A DNA stretch of 64,000 nucleotides, from contig URAZ01000006.1 of NCBI GenBank assembly GCA_900545925.1, positions 37,416-101,415 on the forward strand. The letters run 5' to 3'. A program made the translations under genes and the position numbers. This DNA is from an uncultured Eubacteriales bacterium (GTDB taxonomy: Bacteria; Bacillota; Clostridia; Oscillospirales; Oscillospiraceae). The notes beneath the pieces were generated by a model. It made no database searches. It was not told the DNA's origin and worked only from the letters and a program-made list of their open reading frames with translations. Below, one piece after another: positions 7,627-17,646 of the stretch (positions within the stretch are counted from its first letter, which is position 1; each line of letters opens with the position of its first letter).

Positions 7627-10041
7627 TTACTGCCGGATGCCGGGCTTGCGGCGCGTCTTGGGCGCCGGAATCGGCAGCGCGGGCGCAGCGGGAACCGAAA
7701 TCGTCTCCGTCGCATCGCCTGCGGGTAGCAGTGCGGCCTCCAGAACGCGGTCGGCGCTGGAAACTGTGATGAATTGCAGCGCCTGCCGCACGGTCTGGTC
7801 AATTTCCTCCAGATCCTTTTCGTTTTCCGCCGGGATGATAACAGTCTTGACCCCGTGGCGCAGCGCCGCCATGGTCTTTTCCTTCAGCCCGCCGATGGCG
7901 AGCACCCGGCCCCGAATAGAAATCTCACCTGTCATGGCGACGTCGCGCCGTACAGGGCGGTTCGTGAGTGCCGAAACGATGGCGGTGCAGATCGTGATAC
8001 CGGCGGAGGGCCCGTCCTTCGGAACGGCTCCCTCGGGGAAGTGGACGTGAATGTCCTTTGTCTTGTAGAAATCAGGAGCAAGGCCCAGCGCCTTTGCGCG
8101 CGACCGGATGAAACTCATGGCTGCAAAGGCGGATTCCTTCATCACATCGCCCAGATTGCCGGTCAGTTCCAGCTTGCCGGAGCCGTCAACCACGTTGACC
8201 TCGACCTCGAGCGTCGTGCCGCCGACGGCCGTCCACGCAAGACCCGTGACAAGTCCGACCTGATCGGTCGTGACGTTCGCTTCCGGCAGGAATTTGCGGA
8301 CGCCGAGGAAGTCCTCGAGATTGCCGCCGGTGATGGAGATGCGCTTGGGCGGCTCGTCGGAGACAAAACGCATGGCGCACTTGCGGCAGAGCGCGGCAAT
8401 TTGCCGTTCGAGACTGCGGACGCCGGATTCGCGCGTATAGCAGGCGATGATCTCGCGGATCGCGTCATCGGAGACACGCACCTGCGTGCGCTTTATGCCG
8501 TGCTTTTTCAGCTGCTTCGGCAGCAGATGCCGCTTGGCGATCTGCAATTTTTCCTCGTCCGTGTAAGACCCCAGTTCAATGACCTCCATCCGGTCGAGCA
8601 GGGCGCGGGGGATGGTGTCGGTCGTGTTGGCGGTGGTGATGAACATGCAGTGGGACAGATCGAACGGCACCTCAATATAATGGTCGCGGAAGCTGGAATT
8701 CTGTGCAGAGTCCAAAACCTCCAGCAGTGCCGACGACGGATCGCCCTTATAATCGCTGCCGAGTTTGTCAATTTCGTCGAGTAGCAGCAGCGCGTTTTTG
8801 CTCTTGGCCTGAATGAGAGCCGTCATAATGCGGCCCGGCATAGCGCCGATATATGTCTTGCGGTGGCCGCGAATCTCGGCCTCGTCACGCACGCCGCCGA
8901 GAGACAGGCGGGCCAGCTTCCGGTTCAGCGCCCGGGCAATGGAAATCGCAACGGATGTTTTGCCCACGCCCGGAGGGCCGACCAGGCATAGAATCTGCCC
9001 CGGCAGTTCCGGGGCCAGCTGGCGCACGGCCAGCGTTTCGAGAATGCGCTTTTTGACCGTCTCCAGGCCAAAGTGATCTTCATCAAGAATTTTCGCGGCG
9101 GCCTTCACGTCCAGCCGCTCCTTCGTTTCCTTGTTCCACGGCAGTTCGAGGACGGTATCGAGATAATTGCGCAGAACAGAGGCCTCGGCGGAACCGGGCT
9201 GCTGGCGCGCAAAGCGCGCCACTTCGCGCAGCAGCTTTTCTTCCGTTTCCTCCGGAAGCTTCAGCGCCTTGATCTTCGTGCGGTAACTGTCGGCGTCGCT
9301 GTCGTCATCCTCGCCAAGTTCTTCCCGGATGACGTGCAGCTGTTCGCGCAGGTAATAATCACGCTGGTTCTGGTTGACGTTCTGCTGTACCTGATCGTTG
9401 ATCTCGCTCTCCAGACGCAGAATGTCAAGTTCCTTTGCCATCATGCGGATGCACAGTTCCAGCCGGTGGACAGGCGGCAGCGTCTCAAGAATGCGCTGCT
9501 TGTCCTCATAGCCGAATGTCGCGTTCTGGGCGATAAAATCGGCCAGTTCGCCTGCGTTGTCGGTAGCGGAGCCTTGCAGCAGATTTTCCTGTCCGGACTT
9601 GACGGCCAGATCGACAAACTGCTCAAACAGCTGGTGTGCCTGCCGCACGAGCGCCTGCGTGCGCGGCACGGCGGCATGATAGTCCGGCTCGTCCAGTTCC
9701 ATCGCGCGGGCGAAGAGATACGGCTCGGTATGGATCATATCGGTCAGCTGCGCGCGATATTTGCCCTCGACGAGAATGCGCATATTATCGCCCGGCAGAC
9801 GCAAAATCTGCCGTACATAGGCCACAGTGCCGATCGGGTACAGATCGGTCTTCTTCGGCTCGTCGCACTGCACGTCGCGCTGGGTGACGAGAAAGATCAT
9901 CTGATCAGCCCGCATTGCCTCCTCAACGGCGCGGGCAGACCGGCTCCGGCCGACGTCAAAATGCGTCACGCAGCCGGGAAACACCACAATCCCGCGCAGC
10001 GGCAGGACCGGCAGGCAGGTCAGAGGTTTATAGTCGCTCAT
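7627..10041 (-). CDS. lon: ATP-dependent protease Lon
   Basis: 804 aa LonA. N-terminal LON substrate-binding domain (LPVLPLRGIVVFPG), central AAA+ module with GPPGVGKTS and LLDEIDK, and C-terminal protease domain with PKDGPSAGIT containing catalytic Ser679 and a Lys about 43 residues on. It degrades misfolded and regulatory proteins in the cytoplasm. A C-terminal Pro/Arg-rich tail of about 35 residues is low complexity. AAAGGAG precedes the start. A terminator-like hairpin separates it from clpX, so its level may differ from that of clpPX. Confidence 0.97.
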   Translation of the reverse strand: MSDYKPLTCLPVLPLRGIVVFPGCVTHFDVGRSRSARAVEEAMRADQMIFLVTQRDVQCDEPKKTDLYPIGTVAYVRQILRLPGDNMRILVEGKYRAQLTDMIHTEPYLFARAMELDEPDYHAAVPRTQALVRQAHQLFEQFVDLAVKSGQENLLQGSATDNAGELADFIAQNATFGYEDKQRILETLPPVHRLELCIRMMAKELDILRLESEINDQVQQNVNQNQRDYYLREQLHVIREELGEDDDSDADSYRTKIKALKLPEETEEKLLREVARFARQQPGSAEASVLRNYLDTVLELPWNKETKERLDVKAAAKILDEDHFGLETVKKRILETLAVRQLAPELPGQILCLVGPPGVGKTSVAISIARALNRKLARLSLGGVRDEAEIRGHRKTYIGAMPGRIMTALIQAKSKNALLLLDEIDKLGSDYKGDPSSALLEVLDSAQNSSFRDHYIEVPFDLSHCMFITTANTTDTIPRALLDRMEVIELGSYTDEEKLQIAKRHLLPKQLKKHGIKRTQVRVSDDAIREIIACYTRESGVRSLERQIAALCRKCAMRFVSDEPPKRISITGGNLEDFLGVRKFLPEANVTTDQVGLVTGLAWTAVGGTTLEVEVNVVDGSGKLELTGNLGDVMKESAFAAMSFIRSRAKALGLAPDFYKTKDIHVHFPEGAVPKDGPSAGITICTAIVSALTNRPVRRDVAMTGEISIRGRVLAIGGLKEKTMAALRHGVKTVIIPAENEKDLEEIDQTVRQALQFITVSSADRVLEAALLPAGDATETISVPAAPALPIPAPKTRRKPGIRQ

Positions 10042-10065
10042 ACTCGTTGTCTCCTTTCGCGGAGG

Positions 10066-10103
10066 ATAAAAATACGCAGGAAGGGAGCGTGCGCTCCCTT
10101 CCT
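10066..10103 (-). terminator. hairpin with T-run between clpX and lon
   Basis: Perfect 11-base stem (10078-10088 with 10093-10103), 4-base loop, followed on minus by GCGTATTTTTAT. Only 24 bases separate it from the lon start, so it probably acts as a partial terminator or mRNA-stability element within the operon. Confidence 0.75.
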
Positions 10104-10113
10104 GGTTGTTGTG

Positions 10114-11382
10114 TTACAGCGTTACGCCTGCGTTCTTGATGGGAGCGCGGGGTTTTGAAGCGTCGCGGGTGATCTGGGGCGGTTCACCTTCGCGCACGCA
10201 GCGCTCGGTGATGCAGACAGACTGAATGGTGGGGTCAGACGGGATCTCATACATGATCTTCGTCATGATCTCCTCCATGATCGCGCGCAGACCGCGCGCG
10301 CCGATCTGGCGCTCGATGGCCTTTTCCGCGATGGCCTCCAGCGCGCCCTTTTCAAAACTCAGTTCGACCTGGTCATAGGACAGCAGCTTGTGATACTGCT
10401 TGCAGAGCGCATTTTTCGGCTCTGTCAGAATGCGGACCAGATCGTCCTTGCTGAGCCCCTGCAAAGACGTAATGACCGGAAGACGGCCGACCAGTTCGGG
10501 GATGATGCCAAACTTCAGCAGATCGTGCGGCTGCACAAGCTGGAACAGCTTGCCGACGTTGTGGTCGCCCTTGCTCTTGACCGTGGAGTTGAAGCCCACG
10601 GCCGAGGTATCGGTGCGCTGCTCAATGATCTTGTCAAGTCCGTCGAACGCGCCGCCGCAGATGAAGAGGATGTTGGTCGTATCGACCTGGATGAACTCCT
10701 GCTGAGGATGCTTGCGCCCGCCCTGCGGGGGAACGTTGGCGACCGTGCCCTCAACGATCTTCAAAAGCGCCTGCTGGACGCCCTCGCCGGATACGTCGCG
10801 GGTGATGGAGGTGTTCTCCGACTTGCGGGCGATCTTGTCGATCTCATCAATATAGATGATGCCGCGCTCGGCCAGTTCCACGTCAAAATCCGCCGCCTGC
10901 AGAAGCCGGAGCAGAATATTCTCGACGTCCTCGCCCACATAACCGGCCTCGGTCAGTGTGGTCGCGTCCGCGATGGCGAACGGCACGTTCAGGATCTTGG
11001 CCAGCGTCTGGGCGAACAGCGTCTTGCCGGAGCCGGTGGGGCCGATGAGCAGAATGTTGCTCTTCTGCAGTTCCACATCGGAATCGTTCTGGAAGTAAAT
11101 GCGCTTATAGTGGTTGTAGACCGCCACGGACAGGGCAACTTTCGCGTCATCCTGGCCGATGATGTAGCGGTCCATATAGGTTTTGATCTGCTGCGGCGTC
11201 GGGAGCGTATCGGGCAGTTCCAGCTGCTGCGCGTTCAGCCCGTTGTGCATCTCATCGTGCAGGATAGACGAGCAGAGTTCAATGCACTCGTTGCAGATGT
11301 AGACATTGGGGCCGGCGATGATGCGGCCGACCTGCTCCTGCCGTTTGCCGCAGAAGGAGCAGCGGATGGAGTCTCTTGCCAA
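10114..11382 (-). CDS. clpX: ClpX ATP-dependent unfoldase of ClpXP
   Basis: 422 aa. N-terminal C4 zinc-binding domain (CSFCGK ... CNECIELC), AAA+ module with GPTGSGKT and IDEIDKIA, pore-loop GYVGED and sensor 2. It unfolds tagged substrates and feeds them to ClpP. Directly downstream of clpP (22-base gap) on the minus strand. Confidence 0.97.
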   Translation of the reverse strand: MARDSIRCSFCGKRQEQVGRIIAGPNVYICNECIELCSSILHDEMHNGLNAQQLELPDTLPTPQQIKTYMDRYIIGQDDAKVALSVAVYNHYKRIYFQNDSDVELQKSNILLIGPTGSGKTLFAQTLAKILNVPFAIADATTLTEAGYVGEDVENILLRLLQAADFDVELAERGIIYIDEIDKIARKSENTSITRDVSGEGVQQALLKIVEGTVANVPPQGGRKHPQQEFIQVDTTNILFICGGAFDGLDKIIEQRTDTSAVGFNSTVKSKGDHNVGKLFQLVQPHDLLKFGIIPELVGRLPVITSLQGLSKDDLVRILTEPKNALCKQYHKLLSYDQVELSFEKGALEAIAEKAIERQIGARGLRAIMEEIMTKIMYEIPSDPTIQSVCITERCVREGEPPQITRDASKPRAPIKNAGVTL

Positions 11383-11404
11383 GCTGGACTCCTCCTTTCA
11401 GGGA

Positions 11405-11989
<585 letters not shown>

Positions 11990-12057
11990 AATTTCAGGAT
12001 TCTCCTTTCACACGGATGTCTGGTTGGCTGTAGGATTCTACCCAACCGCTTGGAGAA

Positions 12058-13413
12058 TTATTCCTCAGTCTTGGCTTCTTCGGCGGGAGCCTCAGCGGCG
12101 TCTTCCTTCTTGGCGGCCTTCTTTGCCGTCTTCTTTTCCTTCTCGACGGGCTTTGCATTGTCCACGATCAGCTTGACAGCCTTGCGGCCCTTCAGATCGG
12201 ACTTGACGGCCTCGACATCGACCATTTCCTTGATCTTGTCCAGTTCCATCTTATACTGCTCGGCCATCTTCTTCAGTTCTTCCTCGACTTCCTCTTCGGT
12301 CACGTCGAGGTTCTCCTGATGGACGATCTCGCTGAGCAGAATGTTGCTGCGGACGGTCTGCTCGGCCATCGGGCGCATGGAATCGCGCATACCCTTGACG
12401 TCGCCGCCGATCATCTTGAGATAGTCTTCCATCTTCATGCCCTGAGACTGCAGCTGATAGGCAAACTGCTCAAGATGCTTGTCAACCTGCTCGTCGATCA
12501 TGCAGGCGGGGATATTGCAGGTCATGTTCTTGCCTGCGAGGACGACGGCTTCGTTTTCAAAGTCGCGGTCAACAGCTTCCTGACGCTTTGCGGCGAGGTC
12601 GGCCTTGATGCTCTTCTTGAGCGCGGCCAGCGTGTCGTATTCGGAGACATCCTTGGCAAACTCGTCGTCGAGTTCGGGCTTGATGGTCTCCTTGACCTCG
12701 TGGATCTTGCACTTGAAGGTTGCTTCCTTGCCGGCCAGTTCCTTGGTGTAGTTCTCAGGGAAGGTCACGACGACATCCTTCTCGTCGCCTGCCTTGAGGC
12801 CGACAAGCTGATCCTCGAAGCCGGGGATGAACGCGCCGGAGCCGAGCGTCAGGGTGTAGCCCTCGGCCTTGCCGCCGTCAAACGGCTTGCCGTCCACAAA
12901 GCCCTCAAAGTCCAGAACGACGGTGTCGCCGGTCTTGGCCTCGCGGTCAACCGTCTCGATGCGGGCATTGCGCTCCTGCATGCGGGCAAGTTCCGCGTCA
13001 ACCTCTGCCTTGGAGATGGAGACGGACTCCTTGGGAACCTCGATGCCCTTGTATTCGCCGAGGGTGACCTCGGGATAGAGTTCCGTAGAGACCGTCAGCA
13101 CGACGCTGCCGTCTTCGGGGGTCTGCATATCGGTAACGGAGGGCTGGCCAACGGCCTTGATCTCCTGCTCAGTAATGGCTGCCTTGTAGATCTCGGGGAA
13201 GATCTCGTTGACGGCGTCCTCATAGAACACCTCGGAGCCGTACATACGCTCGACGAATTTGCGCGGGGCCTTGCCCTTGCGGAAGCCGGGGATCATGATG
13301 TCCTTGCGGATCTTGGCATATGCCTTGTCCAGCGCAGTCTGGAACTCGTCCTTTGCGATCTCAACGGTAACCTTTGCGCGGCCGTTTTCTTTCTCTACGT
13401 TTTTGACGTTCAT
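12058..13413 (-). CDS. tig: trigger factor, peptidyl-prolyl isomerase chaperone
   Basis: 451 aa. N-terminal ribosome-binding domain with GFRKGKAPRKFVE, FKBP-type PPIase domain from about residue 160 (GDTVVLDFEGFVDGKPFDGG) and a helical C-terminal chaperone domain. The last 25 residues are an Ala/Lys/Glu-rich tail (KKTAKKAAKKEDAAEAP) that is likely disordered. First gene of the tig-clpP-clpX-lon-engB operon, with AGGAGG upstream. The 13414-13577 gap is AT-richer and has a TAGAAT -10-like box, probably its promoter. Confidence 0.97.
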   Translation of the reverse strand: MNVKNVEKENGRAKVTVEIAKDEFQTALDKAYAKIRKDIMIPGFRKGKAPRKFVERMYGSEVFYEDAVNEIFPEIYKAAITEQEIKAVGQPSVTDMQTPEDGSVVLTVSTELYPEVTLGEYKGIEVPKESVSISKAEVDAELARMQERNARIETVDREAKTGDTVVLDFEGFVDGKPFDGGKAEGYTLTLGSGAFIPGFEDQLVGLKAGDEKDVVVTFPENYTKELAGKEATFKCKIHEVKETIKPELDDEFAKDVSEYDTLAALKKSIKADLAAKRQEAVDRDFENEAVVLAGKNMTCNIPACMIDEQVDKHLEQFAYQLQSQGMKMEDYLKMIGGDVKGMRDSMRPMAEQTVRSNILLSEIVHQENLDVTEEEVEEELKKMAEQYKMELDKIKEMVDVEAVKSDLKGRKAVKLIVDNAKPVEKEKKTAKKAAKKEDAAEAPAEEAKTEE

Positions 13414-13577
13414 TGTGGTACTTTCCTCCTATGCGGTGCGGCTTATAAAAGGCCGTAATTCACCATTCTCATTTGAATCCGCTCTATTCTACCAGACTTC
13501 ATACAAGAAATCCACTGTTTTTTCAGGAATTTATCCGAATTCAGAAAAAATTCAAAATCTTTCCGCCCATTTGCCGT

Positions 13578-14267
13578 CTATCCGATGCGCTGCGGCTGAA
13601 AATCGACGTGATCTGCCGAAACAAGGCGGTACTGCACGCCCTGATAGTCGTCCTCCAGCGCCAGCCGGATGGAGTCGGCGTGCAGGTGGCCGTAATAGCA
13701 GCGCGTCACGCCGTATTGCTTCAGAAGCGACAGAATCTCCGGGCAGGCGTACCCGCGGTAGCGCGGCGGATAGTGCAGAAAGCAGTATTTTTCCGCGTCT
13801 CCCGCCAACTGCAAAGAGCGTTCGAGCCGCCCGAGTTCCCGCCGGAAGATCTTCTCGTCGTGGCTGCCCTCCTTCTGCGCGTCATAGAACCACCCGCGCG
13901 TGCCGCACAGAGCGATATCGCCGTAAAAGAAGCAGGAATTATTCAGGACGTGAAAATCCGCAAAGCCGTGCTCCGCGCAGAAGCGGTCAAAGGCCCGCAG
14001 CGTTGTCCACCAGTAGTCGTGGTTGCCCTTCAGGATGATCTTGCGGCCAGGGATAGCGTTCATGAACGCAAAATCCTCCGCCGCGTCGTCGAGGCTCATT
14101 GCCCAGCTGAGATCGCCGAGCAGGACGGTCGTGTCCTCCGGGCCAATCACCTTCAGATTTTCCCGCAGCTTTTCCATATACCCTGTCCAGCGGCCCCCGA
14201 ACACGTCCATCGGCTTGTCCGCCGGGCCGAGCGACAGATGCAGATCTCCGATTGCGTACAGGGCCAT
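13578..14267 (-). CDS. calcineurin-like metallophosphoesterase
   Basis: 229 aa with the dimetal motifs GDLHLS (residues 7-12), LLGDLSWAM, LKGNHDYWW, and the C-terminal FLHYPPR and GHLHAD. A cytoplasmic phosphoesterase of a family widespread in Clostridia; substrate unknown. Its ATG overlaps the thrC stop by one base (TGATG), so it is the last gene of the lepB-thrC operon. Confidence 0.88.
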   Translation of the reverse strand: MALYAIGDLHLSLGPADKPMDVFGGRWTGYMEKLRENLKVIGPEDTTVLLGDLSWAMSLDDAAEDFAFMNAIPGRKIILKGNHDYWWTTLRAFDRFCAEHGFADFHVLNNSCFFYGDIALCGTRGWFYDAQKEGSHDEKIFRRELGRLERSLQLAGDAEKYCFLHYPPRYRGYACPEILSLLKQYGVTRCYYGHLHADSIRLALEDDYQGVQYRLVSADHVDFQPQRIG

Positions 14268-15751
14268 CAGCGCAGGAACTCCGTCACGACGGTGCGCATT
14301 GCGGCCTTGTCCGTGACCTGATCGAAGCGCACGGCCTTGCCCGCAAGGCTTGCCAGCGGCCCCGGCGCCGAACGGCCCGTTTCGGCCGTAAGCTGCGCGA
14401 GAACGCCCGTGCCGGGCGCATGCTCCGTCACGCCGAGCGCGTCCAGAACGCTGGCGCAGAATTTAAACGGGCTTGCTGTGGATTCTACGACGGTTAGCGT
14501 CTGGTCGCTTGTCTCCGCGCGGTACGCGTCCAGAACTGTGCAGGCTACGGCGGTGTGCGTGTCGAGCAGATAATTCTTTTCCCGGAAAGCCTTGCCGATT
14601 GTCTGCGCGCCCTGCGCGTCCGTGCAGAAGCCGCAGGAGAATTCCGCCTGCACTGCCTGCAGCACACGGTCGGAAACGGTATAACGCCCGGTTTCGGAAA
14701 GCTTCTGCATATAGCCGCGCACCTCTTCGTCCGAGCCGGACAGCAGGGATAAAAGCCGCTCGAGATTGGACGAGATCAGGATATCCATCGACGGCGAAGC
14801 CGTCTGATAAAACGGCCGGTTGCGGTCGTAGGTGCCGGTTTTAATAAAGTCAGTCAGAACGTTATTCTCATTCGACGCGCAGATGAGCCTGCCGATGGGC
14901 ACGCCCATCTTCTTCGCGTAAAAGCCGGAGAGAATGTTGCCGAAGTTGCCCGTCGGGACGCAGAAGTTCACAGCGTCCCCGGCTTCGATGGCCCCGGCGT
15001 TCAACAGGTCGCAGTAGGCCGAGACGTAATACACGATCTGCGGCAGGAGCCTGCCCCAGTTGATGGAGTTGGCGGAGGACAGGAAGTATCCGCGTCCGGC
15101 CAGTTCTTCGCGCAGCGCCTCATCGGAGAAAATGCGCTTCACACCGGTCTGCGCATCGTCAAAGTTCCCACGCACGGCGCATACGCCGACGTTTTTGCCC
15201 TCCTGCGTGACCATTTGCAGCTTCTGCATGTCAGAAACGCCGCCGTCGGGATAGAACACAAGAATTTTCGTGCGGTCCACGTCGCGGAAGCCCTCAAGCG
15301 CGGCCTTGCCCGTATCGCCGGACGTCGCAACGAGGATGCAGACAGTCTTCTCCTCGCCGGTCTTCTTGAGCGAAGCCGCCAGCAGATACGGCAGCATCTG
15401 CAGCGCCATATCCTTAAACGCGCACGTCGGACCATGCCAGAGTTCCTGAATATAGGTGTTTTCCGTCAGCTTTACGACGGGCGCAGCGGCGGGTGTGTCG
15501 AATTTCGCGGGGCCGTAGGCATTTTTCGCAAAGCCCAGCAGTTCTTCCTCGGTAAATTCATCGAGATACCGCTTCATGATCTTTGCGGCCCGTTCGGGAT
15601 AGGAAAGCGCGGCGAGCGCTTTGATTTCCTCCGTGGTGATCTGCGGGATCTGTTCCGGCAGATAAAGTCCGCCATCGCGGCCGAGGCCCTCGACAATGGC
15701 CTGACTGGCAGTTAAGCGGCGGCTTACGTCCCGCGTACTTACATAATACAT
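14267..15751 (-). CDS. thrC: threonine synthase
   Basis: 494 aa PLP enzyme of the longer thrC type. N-terminal MYYVSTRDVSRRLTASQAI and the PLP-lysine region HGPTCAFKDMALQ are diagnostic; ATSGDTGKAALEGF binds phosphate. Converts O-phosphohomoserine to threonine. Starts inside the last 13 bases of the upstream dipeptidase gene, an overlap suggesting coupled translation. No other threonine-pathway gene is nearby. Confidence 0.96.
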   Translation of the reverse strand: MYYVSTRDVSRRLTASQAIVEGLGRDGGLYLPEQIPQITTEEIKALAALSYPERAAKIMKRYLDEFTEEELLGFAKNAYGPAKFDTPAAAPVVKLTENTYIQELWHGPTCAFKDMALQMLPYLLAASLKKTGEEKTVCILVATSGDTGKAALEGFRDVDRTKILVFYPDGGVSDMQKLQMVTQEGKNVGVCAVRGNFDDAQTGVKRIFSDEALREELAGRGYFLSSANSINWGRLLPQIVYYVSAYCDLLNAGAIEAGDAVNFCVPTGNFGNILSGFYAKKMGVPIGRLICASNENNVLTDFIKTGTYDRNRPFYQTASPSMDILISSNLERLLSLLSGSDEEVRGYMQKLSETGRYTVSDRVLQAVQAEFSCGFCTDAQGAQTIGKAFREKNYLLDTHTAVACTVLDAYRAETSDQTLTVVESTASPFKFCASVLDALGVTEHAPGTGVLAQLTAETGRSAPGPLASLAGKAVRFDQVTDKAAMRTVVTEFLR

Positions 15752-16677
15752 GTTTTCACGACCTTCATGAGAGAATTGCAGAACAGGTTCTGTATGGTTT
15801 CATCGGAATATCCGGTATTTTTTAAGAAATCGCCAAGCGCTTCATAATCGTCCAGTCCGGAAAAGCCCGCCGGCAGCCTGTCGCAGCCGTCCAGATCCGC
15901 ACCGAGGGCGATATGCCCTTCGCCGCCCAGTTCCAGAAAATGATCCAGATGGCGGCGCAGATCGTCAAACGATGCGCGGGGCTGCTCCGTCAGGAACGGT
16001 ACATAGAGATTCAGTCCCGCCGTGCCGCCGAGATCGCAGATGGCACGGAACTGGTCGTCCGTCAGATTGCGCGGATGCGGGCAGACAGAGAATGAATTGG
16101 AATGGCTTGCAAGAACTGGCTTCTCGGCCAGTTCGATCATGTCCCAGAAGCCCTTTTCGGACAGATGGCTCACATCGACAAGCATGCCGAGCGCCTGCGC
16201 CCGCTTAAAAAAGCGCCTGCCCGTTTCCGTCAGGCCCTCGTCCGAGCCGCAGGGCGCGGCAAGGCCGTTCGGGAGATTCCACACGAGCGAGATCATCCGC
16301 ACGCCGGATTCATATGCGTGTTCCAGAAGCCCTTCGTCCTCGCGCACAGCCTCTGCGCCCTCAATGGCGAGAAACGCAGCGCATTTTCCCGCCTGCATGG
16401 CAGTCTCCGCCTCGGATACCGTGCGGCAGAGTGTGATTTTATCCTCGTTTTCGCACAGCTGCGCGTGAAAATTGTCCAGCGCGCGGGAGAAAATCTCCGG
16501 TCTTGGCAGCTTTGCCTTGACCCAGGCGGTGCAGAACGCGAAAAACTGCGCCCAGCCGCCAAGCCTCTGCGCCCGTGCGAGTGAAACGGCCAGCGTGTTT
16601 TCCAGCAGCGGCTGATTTTGCAGCCAGAGTTCGATGGGCGTGTCGCAGTGGCCGTCAAAAACGCGGTAATTTGTCAA
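15739..16677 (-). CDS. M19-family membrane dipeptidase-like zinc peptidase
   Basis: 312 aa. Metal ligands visible as GHCDT near the N-terminus, AIEGAEAV, VDVSHLSEKGF and ASHSNSFSVC, ending with LGADLDGCD. M19 enzymes hydrolyse dipeptides, including D-amino-acid-containing ones. No signal peptide, so probably cytoplasmic. Overlaps yraN upstream by four bases and thrC downstream by 13. Confidence 0.92.
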   Translation of the reverse strand: MTNYRVFDGHCDTPIELWLQNQPLLENTLAVSLARAQRLGGWAQFFAFCTAWVKAKLPRPEIFSRALDNFHAQLCENEDKITLCRTVSEAETAMQAGKCAAFLAIEGAEAVREDEGLLEHAYESGVRMISLVWNLPNGLAAPCGSDEGLTETGRRFFKRAQALGMLVDVSHLSEKGFWDMIELAEKPVLASHSNSFSVCPHPRNLTDDQFRAICDLGGTAGLNLYVPFLTEQPRASFDDLRRHLDHFLELGGEGHIALGADLDGCDRLPAGFSGLDDYEALGDFLKNTGYSDETIQNLFCNSLMKVVKTCIM

Positions 16678-17036
16678 AATGCGTCCTCCATATGGGTGAT
16701 CTGCGGGCGGCGGGTCTGCGTGCCGTCGGGCGCATAGATTTCGATCACGTCGAAGCGCGGCTGCAGCGGCGTTTCGTGCTGAGATAAATATAAAAGCGCG
16801 GTCGTGCGCAGGCGCTGCTGCTTGCGTGCATCGACAAACTCCCGCGCAGCGGCAAAATTCGCCGATTTTCGCAGCTTGACCTCGCAGAAGACGAGATACT
16901 GCCGGTTCGACGCGATGATATCGATCTCGCCGAGCCGCGTGCGGTAGTTCATAGCCTCAATGCGGTAGTGCTTTTTGCGCAGATACTCCGCCGCCAGCGC
17001 CTCGCCCCACGGACCGGTCAGGTCACGGGTTCTCAT
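16674..17036 (-). CDS. YraN/UPF0102 family endonuclease-like protein
   Basis: 120 aa with the family core GEALAAEYLRKKHYRI, LGEIDIIA and LVFCEVKLR, i.e. the D...ExK nuclease-like motif. Sits right after rnhB, the usual neighbour. The start MRTRDLTG overlaps rnhB by 14 bases. Function in vivo unclear; a nucleic-acid role is suggested by the fold and context. Confidence 0.9.
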   Translation of the reverse strand: MRTRDLTGPWGEALAAEYLRKKHYRIEAMNYRTRLGEIDIIASNRQYLVFCEVKLRKSANFAAAREFVDARKQQRLRTTALLYLSQHETPLQPRFDVIEIYAPDGTQTRRPQITHMEDAF

Positions 17037-17646
17037 AGAATTTTTTGAGGAACGTCTTCCTGTGAATCGGGCTGGGACCGAATTCGCGCAGCGCTTCATA
17101 GTGCCGCTTTGTTCCGTAGCCCTTGTGGACGGCGAAGCCGTACTGCGGGTACTGCGCGTCGTATTCCTCCATCAGCCGGTCACGGGTGACCTTGGCTAAA
17201 ATCGACGCGGCAGCAATGGAGGCAGACAGACTGTCGCCCTTGACAATGGTTCTGACCGGCAGGCCGAAGTCTTTCGCCCGGTTGCCGTCAATCAGCGCAA
17301 GCTGCGGCTGCGGGGAAAGGGTCTGCATGGCGCGCTCCATGGCAAGAAACGTCGCCTGTAAAATATTGATCTCGTCGATCTCCTGTTCGCTTGCGAACGT
17401 GATGCCGTAAGAGACGGCCTGTTCGACGATCACGTCGTACAGTTCCCGGCGCTTTTTGTCCGTAAGCTTTTTCGAGTCGTTGAGGCCGGGGATTTCCAGC
17501 CCCGGCGGCAGCATGACCGCCGCCGCACATACCGGTCCGGCCAGCGGCCCGCGTCCCGCTTCGTCCACGCCGCACACCAGTTTGATGCCTGCGTCGAACG
17601 CTTCGCGTTCATACACCCAAAGATCTATCGGTTCTTCCTGTCTCAT
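17023..17646 (-). CDS. rnhB: ribonuclease HII
   Basis: 207 aa. Active-site DEDD residues appear in CGVDEAGRGPLAG, LALIDGN and ASILAKVTRD, with LNDSKKLT. Removes ribonucleotides and RNA primers from DNA. Located between rbgA and yraN, an arrangement conserved in many Firmicutes; it overlaps rbgA by four bases. Confidence 0.97.
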   Translation of the reverse strand: MRQEEPIDLWVYEREAFDAGIKLVCGVDEAGRGPLAGPVCAAAVMLPPGLEIPGLNDSKKLTDKKRRELYDVIVEQAVSYGITFASEQEIDEINILQATFLAMERAMQTLSPQPQLALIDGNRAKDFGLPVRTIVKGDSLSASIAAASILAKVTRDRLMEEYDAQYPQYGFAVHKGYGTKRHYEALREFGPSPIHRKTFLKKFYENP